Positions 34,019 through 47,610 of a stretch of DNA of 64,000 bases are shown piece after piece. This stretch comes from Chamaecrista fasciculata (Eukaryota > Streptophyta > Magnoliopsida > Fabales > Fabaceae). Position numbers and translations under genes: made by a program. The number at the start of each line of letters is the position of its first letter. The first letter of the stretch is position 1. The stretch lies in assembly GCA_003254925.1 (NCBI GenBank), contig QANZ01054729.1:19687-83686 (forward strand). Reading direction: 5' to 3'. Under the pieces are notes generated by a model. The model was not told where the DNA came from, did no database searches, and was given only the letters and a program-made list of their open reading frames with translations.

Positions 34019-35274
34019 AAAAAAAAAAGGGGTCATTGACCCATTTTATATTTGTTAAATGGGTCATGGGTGGGTCATGAACCCATAGAATCAAGGGTTG
34101 ACCCAACTCAACCCATGAACTCATCTTAAAGTATTAATTTGTAAACTAATCAATGAGAATAATTTTAAAATTATTCAAATTTAGGACTAAATTGTATTCT
34201 TTCTTCTGATATTGGACTAGTCTATAATTTTCATCTTTTTTTAATATTTTTCAAAAATATATTTTGACCCCAAACATTTTTGAAATTTTCATTTTAGTCC
34301 TCAAATATATGATCTAGAGATGTTTTTATAAATTTTGAAAACATTTGGGGGCATTATGTAATTTTGCAAAAATTTGTGAAATTCATCTTCTCCTATTGAA
34401 CGTAAGGTTTTGTTGGACTAAAATGCATTCATTTTCCAAATTTAGAACTAATTTGTAATTTTACCATTTTTCTAATATTTTTTAAAATTACAATTTGACC
34501 CCAAATTGTTTTTATCATTTTCATTTTAGTCCTCAAATACTATGGTTCAGGGACGTTTTGTAAATTTTGAAATTATTTAGGGTCATTTTGTAATTTTTGC
34601 TGAAATTTGTGAAATCCATATTTACCCCACCCATAAAACTAGGTAGTTTTGACACCAATTTAGGTTGGGTTTGACCCAACCCAACTCAAATTTTAGTGGG
34701 TCAATTTAAAACCCAATTCATCTTAACCCATTATTTAAATGGTTGAGTTATGATTGGTTAAAATGATAATTGGGTTGGGTCAATTTTTACCACCTTTAAA
34801 ATCCACCAAACTTAATTTTATTGATTTGATTTAGTTTAGTTTGATGTTTTTTTCAAACCACTTGAATTGAAATTTTTTCAAATCGATATGACCGATTCAA
34901 TCTAAAATTTCAAACTAACCAGCAAACCCCTCTAATGACAATTTTAGTATTGAAATAAAATTATCAATTATTTGTCATGACTGTTCCTGAAATGGGCATA
35001 CATGTTTCAAAGTAAAATGCATTGTAGATGTCTAGATGCAAATACTATAAATCAATCTTGAAAGATTCAAGATTAAGCATGTCTAATAACTTCAATGAAA
35101 TAGATTAAGACCAGGAAATATCACTGTCATCTTTACAATTTTCAATAACAGTATAATAAAAACGTATTATAGAAAAGCTATATGCCCCAATCAACTAAAT
35201 ATTGAAAATTTTGAGGCATAACACCTACTCAATCTACATCAACCATACTCAATCTGTTAGCATTTCAACAAGGA
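34019..35274. repeat. diverged repeats downstream of the ubiquitin protease
   Basis: 34178-34395 and 34437-34630 are diverged tandem copies (ACTAAATTGTATT-like, TTTGACCCCAAA, TTTCATTTTAGTCCTCAAAT, GAAATTTGTGAAATTCAT). They are flanked by blocks rich in GGGTTGACCCAACTC and its inverse (34040-34130, 34665-34790), so the whole may be a larger foldback. Remainder AT-rich; it should include the 3' untranslated end of the protease gene. Confidence 0.5.
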
Positions 35275-38200
35275 CTAGAGTTCAAACTGGCTAGAAGTCC
35301 TTGCAATAGGGTTACTCCCATAATATACATACAATCCACAGTTACCATTTGAAGGAGGTTCAGTTGAATGACTCACTTTTCTGGACTGGTTCATTCTCAG
35401 TTCCCTCTCGGGATGATGGCTCGGCGAGCCGGTATTGGACACGTGACCACCATTCCCAGGAACGAATCGGGTGAGTGGCCTACTGTGTAAAAACTTCCTG
35501 TGGCAAACAGAACTTCTGGAGTTTTCTGGAGTGTAATTGAAGATAGATGAAATTGGATCCATATTGCATGAATCACCATAATCTACCGTACTGAAGGAGT
35601 CCCTGGTACTCTCGGTTGTGAAAGAAGCATCATCTGAGCTCGTGAAAATCGACCAATCGCTTGATGTGGCATCTGAAAACTCTCTGCCAATACTTTCAGC
35701 ATAAGTTTCTGCCACTGGCATGAAATTTCTGTTGGTACTTCTTCTGAGGGTGGCGTTTGAAATTTCTGCTCCAGCATCATGTGAAGGCCTTGGGACTACA
35801 TATTGACTGCCATCTCTTCTATGTCCAGATTTTGAAAGCTTATATGATTCTACTGGGTATTGCTTTGAAGAGCTCGGACTTTGTCGCCGTATAGCTTTTC
35901 CAGTTAACGGTACTTGTGGACGGGGGCAAGATCTGCAGGAGAGTGAACATGTGCAGATTGAAATAAGCATATATAAGAAGTATGCAGTATGTTGAAGCTA
36001 CACCAGCATCTATAAGTAAGATTTACAGTCTAACTGAGACACTAGAATGAGACCCGCTCAGGAGCTCTTGATTGTGACGATAAGAAAATTACATGCCAAT
36101 ATATCGCAGAGTAGGAAAACAAAATTACAAACAATTGCGACAGAAACTGAACTTTTACCTCATGTAAAATAAGATATAAGCTCCTTCTGACATCACCTGA
36201 CTAATTAGAACAGGCTGAACCTGTAAACACAGCATTGTAATCTGAGATTATAATCCAAAGAAACTAGAAGATTGAAATGAATTATTAGTAAACGTTTGTG
36301 TTGTTTCATCATTTTCTTCTGATAGAAATCACATTAACAAGCATATCAATGGAAAAATAGCAGAAAGCCAGAAACTGAATGCAGAGTTAATGTTCCACGT
36401 GTCAACAAGGGTTAATAGGTCCCTTTGCCCAGACCCTGACATCCCGGGCCCGGCCTCATTTAAGTTCATAATCTTTCCCAGTTCAGAAATTGTTTACTCT
36501 TCACTTCTGGTTACCCCTTAAAAATCAGTCGTATGACAAAATCTTACCCTAAAGTGGCCAAGAGCGATGATTTGTATTTTTAAATTGGAAAGTTAAAAAA
36601 ATTTAGTACTCACGCACAAACATTAAGAGGGTCTCATCAGTGTGGCCAGTATGAACAGTGACAGAAGCATAAATTTAAAAGCGAAACAAGTTAGTCTAAC
36701 AGCTTTAACAGGACCTCATCTCGATCTTGATTCGATTTAATCTTTGGAATTCCTCTCCAAATACCCTAATCTCCACAAAGTACATATCCATAAAAATTTA
36801 AATTCATTGAATGACCTAAGAATCAAGATTATCATGGTCTCTCACTCTCATCTTTTACAAAGATGATGATGGGCCCCCAGTACTATATTGCAGAGATTGT
36901 ATCAGATTAAAATAACAAGAAAAGGAATAAAAGACAAGGGAGAAAAAAGTTATGTAATAAGGAGTTAAATAGACAACAGAATCACCAATAACATGCTTGG
37001 TGCACATAGGGCAACAGAATTACCTCAGTATCATCTATCCTGAACCAATTTCCTTGCAGATCTTTCACATATGAAACATAATGTCCAGAGAAAGATGCAT
37101 TTAGTGTGTCCAGGTGCACAACAACAGCGTAAAGCGAGTAGAGAGGAGGAATATCACCCTTTCCAGTCATGAAAGGAATCATATCCAGCATTTCAGGAAA
37201 CGTTATGCACTTATTAATTTTCCCATATCTACCTTCCTGACGATGCAGAACCAAAACAAGATGTCGGAATGGGCTAGTATATGGCAAAACAAAAACTAGA
37301 AAAATTAACAGTGATTTAACAGGAAAAGGTTCCTTAAAATAATTTAAAAAGGGTATGTGGTTGTTTCTTGAAGAGAACTTCAAGGGATGTATGAAATGGA
37401 ATTATAAAGCAATACGCAGAATGATCTTACAATATTTATGTGATACCTGAAATCTCTTCAACACAATAGTCAGGATGTTAGGGGCCTCATGTATGCTCAG
37501 TTGCTTTCTAGCTCGAACATATGCAGTGCACCTTGTTCCAAATGCATAAATACAGGTGAGTCTCTAGAAATGGAAGTGATAAATCTAAAAAACCATTGCT
37601 TTCTTTTCTAAACTCACTTTCTAGGTTATCACTAATCTAACCAACTATGCTACATGAAATTAAACAGTAAAAACAAAAATAGATCATCAGACCTTCCACA
37701 TCTGTACATATTTTCTCCATCCAAATCTTCAGGGGAAGTAAATTGAGTCAGTGCATCTTCCAGAGACTCAACCCAACCCAATATCTCCAATGTTAAATCC
37801 ATAATGTTCTCATATCGTTCTGATTCGTGATTACAATTCAAGCATTTAACCTGTAGTCATGAATGTCAATGTAATTAAAAGGTTAAAATTTTTGAAAGAA
37901 AATGGCACTGCACCACTACACACAAAAGCTTACAGCCAGTGGAAGAAAATTTTAAGGAGTGAAGGGAAACAATAGTTTAACCTTGGATTGAAGACGACCA
38001 CCAAAAGTGTGTTGTATGAAAGTTGTTTCTTGCAGTTTGGGATCAACCTTTTTCTCTCCACCAAGGCCCTCCAAGCATATAGATTGCATTGATGCAATTA
38101 GAAGCCTATATGAACAAGACCCTAGGTTTTACATTGACCAAGCATTCTTATATTTTGTAGCGCAAATAGGCACAACATAAATACAAAAGTAGATATCAAG

Positions 38201-41200
38201 GAATTAATGTAGAAATTTAAAAAAAAAAAAAACTGTTCTGAGAGGAAATTTAGTATCCCTTGAAAATCTTTATGCTAAAAACAAATAGGCCAGATTATCT
38301 AAAAAGACCTCAAAAATTCATGGGCATCTTCTTGACTTCCATCACCCATTTGGCAATTTATGCTCCGCATATGCCAAAGTATCCTGCTAGGAGATAGAGG
38401 GCCTCCATTTTCTCTCAAAATCATTATGTGTTGCTCTAGCTCACACATGAGACACCAATCTTTACCACAACCTGACAATGAAGTTAAAAATAAAATAAAA
38501 AAGTCTTCCAAGAAAATAGCCATCCTTGTTTAGACCCAGTATTTCTAATATAAAAGATAGAGGAATGGACATACAGGTTTTTGAATGTGATCTACAAAGC
38601 AAATAGACGACAAGAGGCTTTGTGCATGTTAAACACTGCAAGACAGCATTGGCGTAGCAACTGCAAAGTAAAAATATAAGAGAAAAAAAATTAACAACGA
38701 CCAACAATATTTTAAATTGAATCATTAAAAGATTTCCAACAAAATCTTTCCCCTGCTAAACATATGGATCCTTTCGATCATCCAAACAAGTATGTTCCTC
38801 CACACTTCTGAATTTCCAACCAAAAATGGTTAAAATTAATGACAAGTGAACATAACTCACTAGTATAAACAGAAAGTACAGATCATTTGTCTATCAAGTA
38901 ACCATAATCTCTTTTTATCTTCCCCACATTTTTTAGTATCTTTGGATTATGCTATTAATACCTGTTCCCACAATTTTGAAGGCCCCTGGGGCATATGCCA
39001 AAAACTTCACTCTGGAAAAACTTCATAAATTCCTCATAAGGAAACAGCATCTGAGACATCAGGTAAACACCAATTAGCGAGGACCGAGTTCCCAAACTGA
39101 TACATTGGTAATATGTTTTCAAGTAGGAAAAGGATGAAAGAAATTAAGACTTGGATGCATCAAGAGAAATTTTACCTTCATCATCTTGCACCTGTCTCCA
39201 CTGAATTCTGAGGTGGCCATTAGAGTAAGTTTTGCTGGCTTCCTCAAACCCATCATTTTCTTGATTCCAATGCTTGTGATTCCACTGCTACCCTGTGAAG
39301 GTACGGTATCCCTGATTCCAGAAACTTCTGCACCATGGATATAGATTCTTTATTAAGATGTAATAGGTGCCAAAATAAAACAGTATCATAATACACACTT
39401 TCAATATTGAATTTGAACTATAAAAATCACATTAGACAAAAATAAGAGAAGACTGCTCTGTTTTACTAGCTTGGTTCATCAACAATTTGACCTTTTGTCT
39501 CTATTTCTGGGCAGCATAAATTGACTGATGCCTTCAATGTTGACTTTGGTGATTTAGAACATTTAGTCTTGGGAGGACGTGCTGATTTTTTAGCTTTTGT
39601 GCTTACTTTAATTGACATTTCAGATGAGCATTTGACTTGTACTGTTTCATCAGAAGAATGATTTACCCCCTTGACAGCTTTTCGTCCATTGGTAGCATCA
39701 TCTTTTGCAAATTCATCTATTAATTCACCAACAATTGCTGTATTTGATGGATCAGAATTCCCGTAACTGTTTCTTGGGATACAACCATTTCCGAGTTGAC
39801 TCTGGTAATTGTCACCCTCATGTATTGGGCTTTTTGAGGCATTTTCTCCATATATATAATCATCCATGCCACTGGCATTAACCTTCTTTGCACTCTCTTC
39901 TTCCAATACAGCATAGTCATTTTTTCTTGACTACAGCAACAGTTTAGCATCATAATTAGACATAAAAAAAAAAAAAAATCCATAGTTTAGAAAACATATA
40001 CCAGTGGAATTTCAAAGTTAAACAAGCAAACCTTCTGTCTCACAAACACCTCCTTTGACAACACACTTGAAGAGGGAGAGCTGGTAGCTTTACAGCTAGA
40101 GGGATCAATAGAAGAATCAGATATAGTCTCACTATTTCTCCTTTTAGTTTCTCTATTGGATTTATGGGAAGTTCTTCTGTCAAGAGTAGAGATTTGAGAA
40201 TTGTTAAAGGCACAACTTTCTGTGGCAGAAATACCTAATCCTGTTTGAGGGTGAACCAAATTATCTGAAGATGTGTTCTCCTTTAAAGGCTTCACCAAAT
40301 TGTGACCAAAGTACTGAGAGTTCATACTTTCATAACATAAGTCACTCCCTTGACTGAACTCATCAACTGAAAAAGCCAGAGGAGATGAACTTGATTTATG
40401 AGTTTCCAATATTTGGCATTCTTGTTTGTGAATTTGCCTCCAATGAATTATCTGACAATTCCCAGAGCTGCAAGACATTTACAGTTCAAGTTTTGAGAAA
40501 CACGAGTTCAAGATTGAAGAAAAATATTTTCCTCATACAATTTTGTCAACCAGAAAATCAAATGAAAAGATCTTCAATTCTTCATGCATATTTATGGAAC
40601 TTTGGTTGTCAGTGATCAGTCACCAAATCTAGAATCTAGTAGAAGCCTTAAATAATACGCCCACATCAGGAAAATTAGATGGTTACTTGACTAAGTAGAA
40701 GAAAGTTTTTTCTTTTCATTAAAAGAGGAAAAAGGGAGGAGCTGGATATGTGAGTGTAACATATATGCCAAGAAAAGACAGAAAAGGTGGACATAGTATA
40801 GGGAAAATCATCAATACTCTCAAGATTCCCTAATTTCATTGCATATCTCATTGTGAAACCTAAAAAAATATCAAACAGGAGAATGCCGTAGATAAATAAA
40901 TTCTAGATATAGCCTCCATCAAAGCGAAAAAGAAAAGACAGGAACCAGTCTAAGAGCTATTTAGAAGTGGCTTATCAGTCTTGTGAAAATCTTCACATCC
41001 ATGGTTTATACTTGCAGGTTGCAGTCATTAGTGAAATTGAGTGGCTAAAACCTATCTAAGAATCAAATCCAGGTTTCCAGATTAAATGTTCATTGATAAG
41101 TATTCTAAACATGCTTCTTGTATCTGAAAATATTAAAGGGAAACAGAAAAGAAAAATGATTTTGCAGCCAGCATAAACAGAATTACCAATATCTAACAGC

Positions 41201-41497
41201 CTTGCATCTGGAGCAGCGGGTTTTTGCTGGGGCAGAGCACCTAGCACACACATGAAGTCCATTCTTTGAAAAAGACACGGGCTTAGAAAAAGACACGGGA
41301 ACGGGAGAAATAACATCAGGAACGGCCATTTCTTCTACGCTGGTAGCTTCTTCAGCAGCCAGTTGTGCGAGTAAAGTTATCCTATCTCTCTTTTTTGCAG
41401 CATCACTCCATTTTCCAAGCAAGAAGTAAGCAACCAAAGGAAGCACAACCAGAACCACAAACAGGGCAGGTACATCAGATTCACGTGGTTCGAGCAT
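35275..41497 (-). CDS. UBP16-like: ubiquitin carboxyl-terminal hydrolase, MYND-type (UBP16-like)
   Basis: Thirteen exons on the reverse strand: 41497-41187, 40467-40032, 39930-39492, 39327-39176, 39050-38962, 38660-38575, 38471-38309, 38105-37982, 37850-37693, 37531-37447, 37236-37024, 36220-36159, 35932-35275; 991 residues, close to Arabidopsis UBP16. Features: N-terminal membrane helix (about 10-28); MYND zinc finger with Cys84, 87, 95, 98, 104, 108, His117, Cys121; a low-complexity Ser-rich linker; USP domain from about 447 with Cys box GNSCYANA (catalytic Cys477), a zinc-ribbon segment (VKCLNC and CGRCTAY), and His box [10 protein letters not shown] (His733) with RIDD (Asp749/750). It removes ubiquitin from substrates; in Arabidopsis the relative acts in salt tolerance. 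I set the exon 3 donor at 39491 (AAAG|GTCAAA) because it keeps phase. No lesion seen. Confidence 0.93.
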
Positions 41498-42660
41498 GTC
41501 CCCACCAACTTACTCATGTCCAGCTCCGTCTCAAATCAATATTCAGAAAATGATCACCCAAAAGTCCACGTGAATGACATCTGGGTGACCAGTGACTTCA
41601 GGTGCAACACAAATCATTGGCCCACCATTCGAACCTATAGAAAGTTTCAGCTCCTTCAATTCCATGGAGTAAGGTTACCCAAAACCAACAAAAAAACAAA
41701 AACAATTAAATGATCTCTCAATTTTCTGCACTGCTTTCATTAACTTGTCTAACTAGAATTGAACAAAGGAATACAAGCATGAAACTTGCAGATTGGGTAC
41801 TTAACATGAAAAAGGAAATAATGAGAAAAGAATATAAGTTGAACTGAAACTAGAAAGACAAAGTCGAAAACTCCTAGCAGCATTTCTTCGTTAAGTACAC
41901 CAACCAGTTACCTAGTAACCCCTATAAGATTTCTGACTTGCCAATTCTTCCAAATCAAGAAATTAATCATTCAACAAAGTCCAAAGAGGAAGAAGAAATT
42001 CAGAAATTTCTACCACAGTGATTCCCCAGGTCGGCAGGAAAAGGCAAAGCAAATAAGTAAATAAAATGTGAACATTACATACAAGATGTCAACAGTCGAA
42101 GAGCAATGATTGCACATGAAAGAAAAAAAAAAGAAAAAAAGAAAAATTAATTAGCATACAAGAAACCTCTATATGCTTACCCATTATTCCAATTTTGAAT
42201 TTAACTAACACCCATTGACGGCAAGCATCAAATTTCACAGTTCCAAAGAGAATGGGACAAGAAACAGCTAAGCCACCGTAGACACAAAATTCAGCACCAC
42301 AAACTTCTCTTCTCTCCGATTCAACACAACAGAAAGAAAAAGGAAAACAAAAAATAGCTCCAAGTTTTCGAAATGAATGAGAGAAAAAAAAAACTATGGA
42401 AAGATAAAGCATTTCGAGTCCCAGATTCAAGTACAACAAAGTACAGGATAAAGCAAAGCAACGAGAGTCGAAAACTTTCAGCATACCTCATACAAAACAA
42501 GGAATCCTAAGCAAAAACGCTTGAGTATTTCGTCTCTCTTAGTTTTTTCTTCGTGCTGCTGCTTCTTCTTCTTCGAGATTCTTTGATTCCGAAGCTAGAT
42601 TTCGTTCGAATAGTTTCTTCTTCTCTCAGCAGCGTCTACTTCACTTGAGAATTTCGCACC
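41498..42660 (-). other. 5' leader and probable leader intron of the ubiquitin protease
   Basis: On the reverse strand a pyrimidine/CT-rich leader (about 42660-42490) ends in TGTATGAG|GTATGC, a good donor, followed by DNA without a frame until the start codon at 41497. A leader exon with an intron of roughly 0.9 kb is likely. The exact acceptor is uncertain. Confidence 0.4.
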
Positions 42661-43945
42661 CTACACACTACTTTTTTTTTTTTTTAACATTTGGGATTTC
42701 TAAGATCTCATCGCTCAGACCCAAAAGAGGGTTACTCAATCTTCAGCCGTACACGTGGCGAGGGATTACTTGGTAGAAAGTGTATAATGGTGGACCCTAC
42801 GGTATGGAATATGGTGAAAGATAAGAATTATTAGATTTACGAGTAAGCTAGTATAAATTTTATTTTGATGCAATGGTCAAACTAGATATATATTTTTGTG
42901 TCAAAATTTACCTCTTGATTTATTTTTTAGAATATTTAAATTAATCTTATATATTTTTATAGTGATTTGTTTTTGTCTTAAATTAGTAAATATAATCATA
43001 TCTATCCATATCTCATTTTAAGTTTAAACGTGACAACTAAAGAGTTTTTTTTGACACGTACTTCACAAACTAATTACAACTATATATATTTTTGTGTATA
43101 AAATTTATTTTGATGTAATGGTCAAACTAGATATATATTTTTGTGTCAAATTTTACCTCGTCATTTATATTGATTTTATATGTTTTTTTAGTGCTTTATT
43201 GTGGTCCTAATTAGTAAATATAGTTATATCTACATCGTTTTAAATTAAAATGTGATGAGTCTAAACTTTAGAATTATGAGTTCTTTTTTACATGTACTTC
43301 AAAATCTAGTTAAAGCTACTAACAAATGAAATTAAATTGAGTTCAGAAAGTAGGCCACATGTTTCATAATCAAATAAACGAAGTTGGTCATATCTCTCTT
43401 GTTTCAAGTTTCAATGTGACGATTTTGAAGCTAAGAGTTACTCTCGACGTGTTTTTCTTTGTCTAGTTGAGACTGTTAACAAATGAAATCAAGTCGAGCC
43501 CCGAAAGTGGGTTTGAAACTAATTTTTCACCTTTTGGTCTTAAACTCACTTTTCTAACCCGATTTGACCTAATTTATTAATAATACCAACTAATCCAAAA
43601 AAAAAGGACTCGCTAAGAGTTACTCATAGTTCTAAACTCATTGTATTTAAACTTGGAAAAAGAAATATACAACCAACTTCATTGTTTAACCATGAAAGAA
43701 GTGGTTCATTTTTCAGGCTCAATTTGACTTTATTTGTTAAGAGTTCTAACTGGATAGATAATTACTTGTCAAAAGTAACTCGTAACTCATTCGAATTTGG
43801 AACAAGAGAGCTATGACTATATTGAGAAGTTTAGGACCAAAATGAACAACTATAAAAATATATAGAACTAATTTAAATATTTTAAAAAATAAAAGATCAA
43901 AATAAATTTTAACAAAGATATAGAGCCAATTTGAACACTCCACAT
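42661..43945. repeat. composite of diverged TCATATCTCTC-family repeats
   Basis: TGGTCAAACTAGATATATAT with TTTTTGTGTCAAA occurs at about 42874-42908 and again near 43117-43150. Two diverged copies of the dispersed block (gcGACgagTTTagAGCT, then CTAACAAATGAAAT and GAGTCCCGAAAG-like words) lie at 43240-43370 and 43385-43520. The right edge (43850-43930) is rich in GGACCAAAATGAAC, as in the element at 55265-55790. Non-coding. Confidence 0.55.
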
Positions 43946-44571
43946 TTTATTTTTATCTCTAGCTACAGATTTGAGATTATATCAAAATTAGCTTTTATTT
44001 ACATAATCTATTCCATATTTTTGATGAGGCTACAATTTTCGGGTAACAGAACAGGTGACAGAGTTGGACAACCTCAGGAAAGAAGGATGAACCTACAAGA
44101 GGAAATTGAGGGTATATGCACTTTGATGTCTAAGAGAGTAAGTGTCCGTATAGAGTAATGAGAAAATATTGTGTAAACTAAGTTTAGGAATGAGAAAGTG
44201 TATACCTTAATTATGGAACCGAGACTTATTTATAAACGTCTGGGAAAATAAGGAAATTGTTATCTTGAAGGCCAAGTCGAGGTGGTTGTTATGACAGTTA
44301 TAAGGCAGTTGAGCCAGATAGTTAGATAAGATAAATCCGCTGGAGAGAAATGACCATTAGAGATCGTTAAGGGGACTACTCATAGGGGATGCCTTATCGA
44401 TTTCTATAATATTATTTTCTTTTAATTTATGAAATTTTAAAATATAAAAAAGTTGTATATAAAAATAAGTACTTGTATTAAAAAAAATATAGTACAAATT
44501 GAACATCTTGTTATTAGATTTGAATTGAGATCTGAATTTTTTCTTTTGAGTAATGAACAAGGCCTAACAAA
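43946..44571. other. AT-rich DNA with possible LTR promoter remnant
   Basis: On the reverse strand TTTATAAATAAG near 44230 could be a TATA box of a decayed LTR. No coding or terminal structure confirms this. Confidence 0.3.
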
Positions 44572-47130
44572 TTACACAACATTAAGATTAAAAACAGGGG
44601 AGGGGAAATTTCGTAAAATAAATTGGAAGTGAAATTGATGCTGCACTGCGCTAATTTTGTAGTTGTTGGCGAGGCAAATGTTGGTGATGTCCTGAACTAT
44701 GGTCTCCTCTTTGTAGTTGCCATGAAATGGGTTGATAAGCTCTGGGTAGACCTTTTGTAGGTGTCCATGGATTGACTGGATACCTTTTGCCTGGAGGTTG
44801 AGCAGGCATTCACGGATCCCATAAATAACAGTTCTTCTTATCCGACTAGTGCTATCTTCTTGGTAAGTAAAAAATAAGTAGGCTGTTCCAGAGTTGATGT
44901 AGAGAGCGCCAAAGGAGTTCTTCTTCATCTTCTTGTCCTTCCACCATGTAAAGTATACATTCCTTGTGTGATCAGTTGTGTGTGAGGCGGTCGGGTTGTC
45001 TGGCTTGTGCCTAGCGGGATTTTTTCTTTCCGAAAGCTTTCGAATATCCATGATTTGTCTATTGTAAATTCTCATCGTCTCCCATGTCTTCCACACCTCC
45101 TCGCTGGAAATTGACTGATGTTGAAATCTGACTTGATTGCGGTGGGAGTAAAGTGCCCAGGCAAAGATGAGGATGTCCGTAAGGAGTTCTTTGTCATGGT
45201 CGTTATGCTCGCAGTTGTTAAGGAGTGAGCCAAGCCATTGGCGGAAACCGTTGAGGGCCGCAATGCACGGTCTTATGCTAAGGGCTGAGCCTAGCCATGT
45301 CCGGCGTGCAAAGGTGCATGTTAAGAAAAGATGATCATCGTCTTCAGTTGTGTCACACCCAAAAGTACATTGGCCATCAATCTTGAAATTCTTCGCAAGT
45401 AGATTTGCTCCAAGCGGCAGTGCGTTGTTGAGACAACGCCACCCAAAAAGTAAGACTTTAGGGGGACATTGTAGTTTCCAAAAAATTTCCCATTTGAAAT
45501 GTGTAATACACTCATCCTTAACCAGGCTTAAATATTCCTTACGAGCATTATAATGCCCGTCTGTGGACTTCTTCCAAACTAATCTGTCTTGGATGCCTGT
45601 TTTGGAGATGGGCATTTGCAGAATGGCGGAGATCTTGTCATTGTGGTAATATTTGGCAAGTTGGTTGGTATCCCAATTTCCATTGTCATCAAAGAGGGAG
45701 CTTATGACGACGTCATCATTGGTATTTACGTCGGGCGGGACCCATTGTCTGCTATGTAGCCGAATATTTTGTCCATTCCCGATGCGCCATTCACAATCTT
45801 CTAAAATTTGATTTAGTCTTTTGCAGATTGGTCGTGCCAGTGGAGATGCCGTAGAATCACAGTGGAAAATGTTGCTAGTGTCATTCTTACAATATTTTCC
45901 ATAGAAAACCCTTGAAAGAAGACTCTGGCGATTGGAAATAATACGCCATGCTTGTCTGCCAATTAACGCATCATTGAATTCCTTCATTCTCATAATGCCT
46001 AGGCCTCCTTGATTCCTAGGACGACAAACTTGGGGCCAGGATTTCATGTGGGGCGAGTTTTTGCCTTGACTGCTTCCCCAGAAGAAGTTGCTAATGACCA
46101 TATCACACTTGTGCGCTTCAATTTCGGATAGACTAAAATATGAAAGGTGATAAAGGGGAAGGGAGGAGAGGACAGACTTGATGAGAACAACTCGGGCAGC
46201 CTGGGATAAGAGAATTGACTTCCATCCTTGAAGTCTGTCCTGAAGCTTTTCCATGATGATTTCGAAAATCTTTCTGCTTCGGGGAGCCTCGTCAATGTGG
46301 CTTCCCAGGTATTTGGAGAATCTATTCACTCTCTGAAAGCCACAAGTTTTGATTATCGTTTTCCTTAGTCTGTTGGCACAATTGGGGCTAAAAGTGATCT
46401 CTGATTTGACTGGGTTGATAGTTAGACCCGAAGATGCTTCGAAGCGCTTGAAAATGTCCCCAAATTCGGAAATAGAATCGGTGTCCGCTTTGAGGAAGAG
46501 CAGGATGTCGTCAGCATAGATAAGATGATTGATGGCCGGTGCTCCACGGGCAACTTTGATGCCTTTGATCTTCGAATCTTGGCATTTGATTAGAAGACCT
46601 GACAGTACGTTCATACAAAGTATGAAGAGATAAGGGGAGATTGGATCACCTTGTCTTAAACCTGCTTTTGGGAGGAATTGTTCAGAGCATCCACCATTTA
46701 CCTGGACCCTGAAGGAAGTTGTTGTTACACACTGCATGATGAGCTCCACCCATATCGGTGGGAATTTCATATAAATCAAGAGGTCCTGAAGGAACTCCCA
46801 GGAGATTTTGTCGTAAGCCTTTTGCAGATCAATTTTGATGCTGGCCCATCCCGTTTTGCCCTTCTTGTGTCTTCTTATATATCGGAGTACTTCATGAGCA
46901 ATTAAGATGTTATCCGTAATAGACCGACCCTTGGCAAAGGCATTCTGGAATGGAGAGATGAGTTCCTGCATAATTTTTTGTAGCCGATTTGTGAGGACTT
47001 TGGAAATGATTTTGTAACTTACATTACATAGACTAATAGGTCTGTAGTCTTTGCAGCTTTGCTGTTCATTTCCTTTAGGTATAAGGACAATTATGGATTG
47101 GTTCAATTCTTTCAGCATAATTATATCCAT
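44572..47130 (-). pseudogene. LINE (L1-type) reverse transcriptase, 5'-truncated
   Basis: An 852-codon uninterrupted frame. It starts abruptly just before KELNQSIIVLIPKGNEQQ, the usual beginning of the reverse transcriptase domain, so ORF1 and the apurinic endonuclease are missing. RT motifs: DYRPISLCN, FAKGRSITDNI, GLRQGDPISPYLF and the active-site IYADD (near residue 215), followed by thumb, a zf-RVT domain (CPPKVLLFGWR; CTFGCDTTEDDDHLF), and a C-terminal stretch of about 200 residues that lacks clear RNase H motifs. The length of the undamaged frame suggests a young insertion. No poly-A is visible at the 3' side. Without endonuclease it cannot move on its own. Confidence 0.88.
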
Positions 47131-47203
47131 TGATGTAATTTAATGATGAAAAATAATAAAAAAAATAATAAATTTTTTAACCAATCACAACTGTGTATGG
47201 AGT

Positions 47204-47343
47204 CACACCACTACTTACATACAACTAACTCTTCCACGTGTCATTATTTTATTGGCTCATGACCCATTACATCCACACCACTACTTACATACAACTAACT
47301 CTTCCACGTGTCATTATTTTATTGGCTCATGACCCATTACATC
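47204..47343 (+). repeat. 70-base tandem duplication with G-box
   Basis: Two identical 70-base units (47204-47273, 47274-47343) beginning CACACCACTACTTACATAC and containing TTCCACGTGTCA, a G-box core, and ATTGGCTCAT, a CCAAT-box complement. The perfect identity implies a recent event. They lie just upstream (reverse strand) of the truncated LINE. Confidence 0.9.
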
Positions 47344-47610
47344 CCATGTCAAGAATCAAACTTTGCATTATAGTCTAACTTAAAATAAATTAACACATTC
47401 ATTTTTCGTTTAAGTCAAGATATCCATTGTTGGGAGTAGTAACTAATCCCTTCACCATAATTCATTTATCAAAATGTAAAGGCCAAAGTCCTATTTTGGT
47501 CCCTCAGTTATGCTCAATGTTCTAAATTGGTCCTTCAGTTATTTTTCGTTCCATATTGGTCCCTCAGTTTTCCAAAACTTGTCACAGTTGGTCCCTCAAA
47601 CGTTTTCCAT

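Noticed and set aside
39466..39492. exon 3 of the ubiquitin protease running to the stop at 39466, or using GTAAAA there
   Set aside because: That junction would create a stop codon at the next exon; the donor at 39491 keeps the phase.
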